Positions 60,519 through 64,000 of a DNA stretch of 64,000 nucleotides are shown here, one piece after another (position 1 is the stretch's first letter; every line of letters begins with the position of its first letter). The stretch covers positions 235,637 through 299,636 of the forward strand of contig JAKVCC010000003.1 of the NCBI GenBank assembly GCA_022448265.1. The letters run 5' to 3'. The stretch comes from Pirellulales bacterium (lineage in GTDB: Bacteria; Planctomycetota; Planctomycetia; Pirellulales; Lacipirellulaceae). Under the pieces are notes generated by a model, which ran no database searches, had not been told where the DNA came from, and was given only the letters and a program-made list of their open reading frames with translations. The position numbers and the translations under genes were made by a program.

Positions 60519-62021
60519 TTACTGGGCCGCGAACTCCATGATCTGCTCCTGGGTGGCGGCGGCGGTGTCCTGGATTGTGCCCGTAATGCGTCCTTCGTGC
60601 ATCACAAGGATTCGATCGCTCATGCCCAGGATTTCGGGCAGTTCAGAGCTAATCATGATGATTGCTTTGCCCTGTTTGGCAAGCTCGTTGATCAAAGCGT
60701 AGATTTCGTATTTGGATCCCACGTCGACGCCGCGGGTTGGCTCATCAAAGATCACCACTTCCGCATTTCTCTGCAACCACTTGGCCAGCACAACTTTCTG
60801 TTGGTTGCCACCCGAGAGGTTGCCCACAAGCTGCTGCGAATGCGACATTTTGATGTTGAGACGTTTTGCGTAGGAGTCGCAGGCGACGCGCTCTTGTCGT
60901 CCGCGGACAAATCCGCCATACGACAGCTCACTTAGGTTGGGCAAGCCAAAGTTTTCGCAAATCGAGGCACCCATGATGAGGCCTTGTTGTTTTCGATCTT
61001 CGGTGAGCAAGCAGATTCCAGCGAGAATGGCATCGCGGGGGCTGCGAATATCAAGCGGCGTGCCGTCGAGGGTTACCGATCCGCCCACCAGGTGATCGGC
61101 CCCAAAAATCAGCCGGGCCAATTCAGTCCGTCCCGCTCCAATCAAGCCCGTCACACCAAGCACTTCGCCACGGCGGACTTCGAAATCAAGTCCCACGGGG
61201 AACTTCGCGTGTTTGAGGCCGCGGACGACCAGCCGCGCGGGGCCCAGTTGGCGGGTTGTTTCTGGAAACTCCTCTTCGATGTTTCGGCCCACCATCATTT
61301 CGATTAGGCGCTTCCGATCCAGCTCACCGGTCGGTGCTGTACCAACTAGTTGTCCGTCACGCAGCACGGCCACCCGGTCCGAAATTTGGAAGATCTCATC
61401 CATCCGATGGCTAATGTAGATCACCCCGATGTTGCGTCGTTTCAAATCCCGAATGATGTCGAACAAGCAGGCGACTTCCTGGGTGGTCAGTGCCGCAGAT
61501 GGCTCGTCCATCACGATCAGCCGGGCATTCTGTGAGAGCGCCTTGACGATTTCAACGATCTGCTGCTGCGCGACGGAGAGCTGACCACAGGGTACGTCCA
61601 TGGGCACATCGACGCCCGTTTGCTGAAAGAGTTGGGCCGCTCGCCATCGCTCTGTCTCGCGGCGGACAAAGCCAAAACCCGTTTCGCGGCCCAGAAAAAT
61701 ATTTTCCCAAGGGGCCAACTCGGGGACGAGGTTGAACTCTTGAAAAATGACACCGATTCCCGCCAACCGGGCCGCCGCGGGACTGTCGATGTTTACTTCC
61801 TCTCCCGCTACGCGAATATTGCCCCGGTCGGGCTGGTGCGCTCCACCCAGCATCTTGATGAGCGTGCTTTTTCCCGCACCGTTCTCGCCCAGCAGTGCTA
61901 CGACCTCGCCATGCTGTACTGATAAGGAGACGCCGTCTAAGGCACGTACTCCTGGATAGGACTTGTCGATCCCATGCATCTCGAGGAGGGGCGGTTTGCC
62001 GGTGAGCGCGGATCGTGCCAC
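60519..62021 (-). CDS. Ribose-type sugar ABC transporter ATP-binding protein (RbsA-like)
   Basis: 500-aa tandem ATPase. The first half has a full Walker A (GENGAGKST), signature LSVAQQQ and Walker B (VMDEPSAAL). The second half has a degenerate Walker A (GLIGAGRTELAR) and a good signature NLSGGNQQKV with IFDEPTRGVD. This asymmetric pattern and length are typical of RbsA/MglA/AraG. It powers the RbsC-like permease downstream (27 bp apart) and is preceded by the binding-protein gene only 6 bp away, so all are one operon. Sugar specificity is not visible. Confidence 0.94.
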   Translation of the reverse strand: MARSALTGKPPLLEMHGIDKSYPGVRALDGVSLSVQHGEVVALLGENGAGKSTLIKMLGGAHQPDRGNIRVAGEEVNIDSPAAARLAGIGVIFQEFNLVPELAPWENIFLGRETGFGFVRRETERWRAAQLFQQTGVDVPMDVPCGQLSVAQQQIVEIVKALSQNARLIVMDEPSAALTTQEVACLFDIIRDLKRRNIGVIYISHRMDEIFQISDRVAVLRDGQLVGTAPTGELDRKRLIEMMVGRNIEEEFPETTRQLGPARLVVRGLKHAKFPVGLDFEVRRGEVLGVTGLIGAGRTELARLIFGADHLVGGSVTLDGTPLDIRSPRDAILAGICLLTEDRKQQGLIMGASICENFGLPNLSELSYGGFVRGRQERVACDSYAKRLNIKMSHSQQLVGNLSGGNQQKVVLAKWLQRNAEVVIFDEPTRGVDVGSKYEIYALINELAKQGKAIIMISSELPEILGMSDRILVMHEGRITGTIQDTAAATQEQIMEFAAQ

Positions 62022-62027
62022 GATCGA

Positions 62028-63017
62028 TTATCCCTTGAGCGATGGATCCTGGAGGGCGTCTACCTTGTAGTAGAGCTCCGAGGGAATCAGGATTATTGGT
62101 TCCACCTTGTCGCCGCTGAAGTGCTTGATGATTATCTCAACAGTCATGCGGCCAATACGATCGGGAAACTGAACTGGATCGCAAAGAATCTTGCCGTCGC
62201 GGATAGCCTCCTTGCCTATCTGTTGTCCGTCAAATCCAATGATCGTTACCTGATCGGCTTTGCCTACTCCTTCCAGAGCGGCGCGCGCACCAAGGGCGGA
62301 CGGATCGTTGATCGCAAAGATGGCTGCCAAGTCTGGGTTGGCTTCGATGGCGTCTTTGGCTGCCGCAAATCCTTCATCGCGAACGCCGCCGCCGTCCAGC
62401 TCGGCCACGATTTCGATTTTGTCGCTGTCGGCCTTGGCATTGTGCGCGTCGATGATCTCTCGGAATCCCATCACGCGCAGTTGGCACGACTCAGCTTGAG
62501 GAAAATGCAGGATGGCGACTTTTCCGCCTGACTCGCCCAACTCGGCGACCATTGCCTGACCCGCCAAGCGGCCCCCCTGTTCATTGTCGGTGGCGATGTG
62601 CGTGACGACTTTTCCATCGGAGCCGATGTAGCGAAGGTCATTTGTAAAAACCGGAATCCCGGCCTCGTTGGCCCGTTTGATGGCAGGGCCAATCGATTGG
62701 GAGTCGCAAGGATTCAGAACGATCGCGCTGACCCCCTTGACGATGAAGTCGTCGATTTGGTCTGCCTGTTTCTTAACGTCACGCTCGCCAGAAACGAGGA
62801 TCATGTCGTATCCCTGCTCTGCGAGTGCCGACTGCATATTGTCAGCGATTACCTTGAAGAAAGGATTGGCCAGGGTCAGTGCCGAATATCCGACGACGCC
62901 GCGAGTTTCAGCCGCCTGGTCTTTACCCTGAGAGTCTCCGCCAGGACTGGCAGTTTTGCTGCAACCTGCGACAAATATCGTCAGGATCAATAGCATGTGG
63001 CAGAACGAATGCGACAT
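62028..63017 (-). CDS. Ribose-type sugar-binding lipoprotein (RbsB-like)
   Basis: 329 aa from ATG 63017, a start supported by GAGGT upstream and by a lipoprotein signal (LLILTIFVAGCSK; lipobox VAGC with Cys19). The mature protein has the periplasmic-binding-protein I fold: GVVGYSALTLANPFFKVIAD, then DFIVKGVSAIVLNPCDSQSI, VVTHIATDNEQGG and later IFAINDPSALGA. As a lipoprotein it would be held at the membrane rather than free in the periplasm. It delivers sugar to the RbsA/RbsC-type transporter encoded directly behind it. The start is 47 bp after the DUF4432 gene ends. Confidence 0.92.
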   Translation of the reverse strand: MSHSFCHMLLILTIFVAGCSKTASPGGDSQGKDQAAETRGVVGYSALTLANPFFKVIADNMQSALAEQGYDMILVSGERDVKKQADQIDDFIVKGVSAIVLNPCDSQSIGPAIKRANEAGIPVFTNDLRYIGSDGKVVTHIATDNEQGGRLAGQAMVAELGESGGKVAILHFPQAESCQLRVMGFREIIDAHNAKADSDKIEIVAELDGGGVRDEGFAAAKDAIEANPDLAAIFAINDPSALGARAALEGVGKADQVTIIGFDGQQIGKEAIRDGKILCDPVQFPDRIGRMTVEIIIKHFSGDKVEPIILIPSELYYKVDALQDPSLKG

Positions 63018-63064
63018 ATTAACCTCGCTTATTTTCTCGGCGAGAATCTCGCCGTGCATAGTGA

Positions 63065-64000
63065 CTAGGGGACTTCCGGCGGCTCGTCGGAAAGTTGGGT
63101 CTCGCGAGTTCCCTGGATCGCTTTGATCTCGCGACGCACCTTAGCGACTTCTTCAGTCGTTTCGTGCAGTTGGTAGGCAAGCGTGAACTGGCGCGACTGC
63201 TGCGGCTTTAGTTTTCCAATTCGGCCAGCCTTTCGCTCGACCATTCGATTGAAGGGAAAATTCGTGCCCGGCTCTAGACCTGTCACGTACCCGGCCGCGT
63301 CTGGCGCGGTGTTTTTCCACAGGGTGAACCAGGGAAGCTGGGCAGTCGACCAACGTATTGAGGCTCCGCACTGCCCCTGGGCGTTCTGGAGCAAGGCCAG
63401 CGTCTCTTGCCGGTCGTTGGCGTAAGGTTCGATTAAGTAAACCTGTTCGCTAAAGCCGGCTGTTGGCCCCAGGTAGGTTGCGTATTGGTTTATACTCCGG
63501 GCGGCAGGGTCATTGATGGGTGTGACGGTCTTGGCCGGCAAATGCACGGTCGCCCCTTCTTCCAGAAGTGGCCGACCATAGTTGCTGTGATAGATCAATT
63601 CAAACTCTTGTTCATACGCACCGTGATTGATGACTTCGTCGGTGATTTCAAATTCCGCATCGCCCGGAACGGTCGAAACTTCGGCTACCAACTCGAGTTG
63701 AGGGCCATAGAATAATCGCTCGTGGACTGCGCCGCGAACGCGAATCCGGTGCGGGGGGTCGCGGTCCACGATGACCTCGACGTGCGACGCCGGGAGATTG
63801 CCGATTCGCCCATGGAGGGAAAGGTCCATCTCGACTTCGCCGCCCGTGTTGTCGGTAAACTTGTCGCGGCCCGGTTGGCCGGCATATTCCAACCCGCAGC
63901 GCACAACGAATTCGTTGAAGCCTTCCAGCCAACCCAGCCCTCCGCGACTCATGAGGTCAATCGACGCGGGGTGTATAATCTCCTTGATGGGTGAGTCCCA
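63065..64000 (-). CDS. DUF4432 aldose-1-epimerase-like protein, partial (runs off window)
   Basis: The last ~311 residues of a protein of the DUF4432 family, which has the galactose-mutarotase-like fold. The frame is open to the window edge (SPIKEIIHPASIDLMSRGGL), so the N-terminus lies outside. Family features include GGLGWLEGFNEFVVRCGLEY, HGRIGNLPASHVEV, NHGAYEQEFELIYHSNYGRP and GLEPGTNFPFNRM. DUF4432 genes often sit with sugar transporters, as here: it is the first seen gene of the operon with the ribose-type importer. It may anomerise or otherwise process the imported sugar; the reaction is not proved. Confidence 0.87.
   Translation of the reverse strand, partial: WDSPIKEIIHPASIDLMSRGGLGWLEGFNEFVVRCGLEYAGQPGRDKFTDNTGGEVEMDLSLHGRIGNLPASHVEVIVDRDPPHRIRVRGAVHERLFYGPQLELVAEVSTVPGDAEFEITDEVINHGAYEQEFELIYHSNYGRPLLEEGATVHLPAKTVTPINDPAARSINQYATYLGPTAGFSEQVYLIEPYANDRQETLALLQNAQGQCGASIRWSTAQLPWFTLWKNTAPDAAGYVTGLEPGTNFPFNRMVERKAGRIGKLKPQQSRQFTLAYQLHETTEEVAKVRREIKAIQGTRETQLSDEPPEVP

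Noticed and set aside
1..64000. tRNA, rRNA, tmRNA, SRP RNA or RNase P RNA genes
   Set aside because: No T-loop-like GGTTCGAATCC context or other hallmark sequence was seen on either strand by eye; a tRNAscan/Infernal run would be decisive.

Overview
The window looks like a chromosomal segment of a planctomycete, probably Pirellulales (Pirellula/Blastopirellula/Lacipirellula-like). This is inferred from gene content: a secreted protein of YTV-type repeats, an anti-sigma-like protein with a DUF1559/pseudopilin-like outer half, membrane-anchored proteins of the MRLTLRTLLAY type, myo-inositol-phosphate synthase, a B12-dependent ribonucleotide reductase, many GTG starts, short operons and long gene-poor gaps. 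No rRNA, tRNA, CRISPR array, insertion sequence or prophage was recognised.

Layout. 1-4.9 kb: tail of an oligopeptide-binding protein, then the Opp/Dpp permeases and two ATPases, closed by a convergent terminator. 4.9-8.6 kb (minus strand): an outer-membrane MetA-pathway-type protein and an ECF sigma factor with a downstream anti-sigma-like membrane protein, the last two separated by a strong hairpin. 8.6-14.6 kb: aroB-dprA, small conserved hypotheticals, an orphan ParA ATPase, a TPR protein and a 99-aa GTG-start membrane protein. 14.8-23.5 kb: a large membrane-anchored protein, then hpf, ptsN-like IIA, ptsH, ptsI, RNase E/G and rplU. This resembles a regulatory phosphotransferase set, since no sugar-specific IIB or IIC is present. 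23.5-25.3 kb: gene-poor DNA with a decayed DegT/DnrJ/EryC1-type aminotransferase pseudogene, then inverted repeats in front of nrdJ.

25.3-36.8 kb: nrdJ with a clear terminator, msrB, a hypothetical membrane protein, an intact DegT-family aminotransferase, a 35-aa membrane protein, hisS, a YkgJ-type cysteine-cluster protein, a Nudix hydrolase, a lipoate-ligase-family protein and a HEAT-like membrane protein. 37-42.6 kb: the YTV-repeat protein, a BRCT+MerR+TPR protein with a polytopic membrane protein 11 bp behind it, and a secreted HEAT-like protein. 42.7-49.1 kb: moaB, an endonuclease/exonuclease/phosphatase-family protein, a flavin monooxygenase, an MBL-fold hydrolase, a decayed iron-type solute-binding protein, and a DEAD-box helicase. 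49.2-57.2 kb: a lysine-rich broken frame, inositol-phosphate synthase, an aromatic/aspartate aminotransferase, and a glycogen/hexose group (glgA, galT, GH57). 57.3-64 kb: a divergent zinc-ribbon SDR and a ribose-type ABC importer (permease, ATPase, lipoprotein binding protein) with a DUF4432 epimerase-like gene that runs off the window.

The points most worth a second look are the RbsC-like permease with an internal binding-protein-like domain, the ECF/anti-sigma pair whose anti-sigma has a pilin-like outer half, the BRCT-MerR-TPR protein, the divergent SDR, two pseudogenes, and several short or broken frames that an ordinary gene caller would miss. I did not find a convincing new defence or mobile system.
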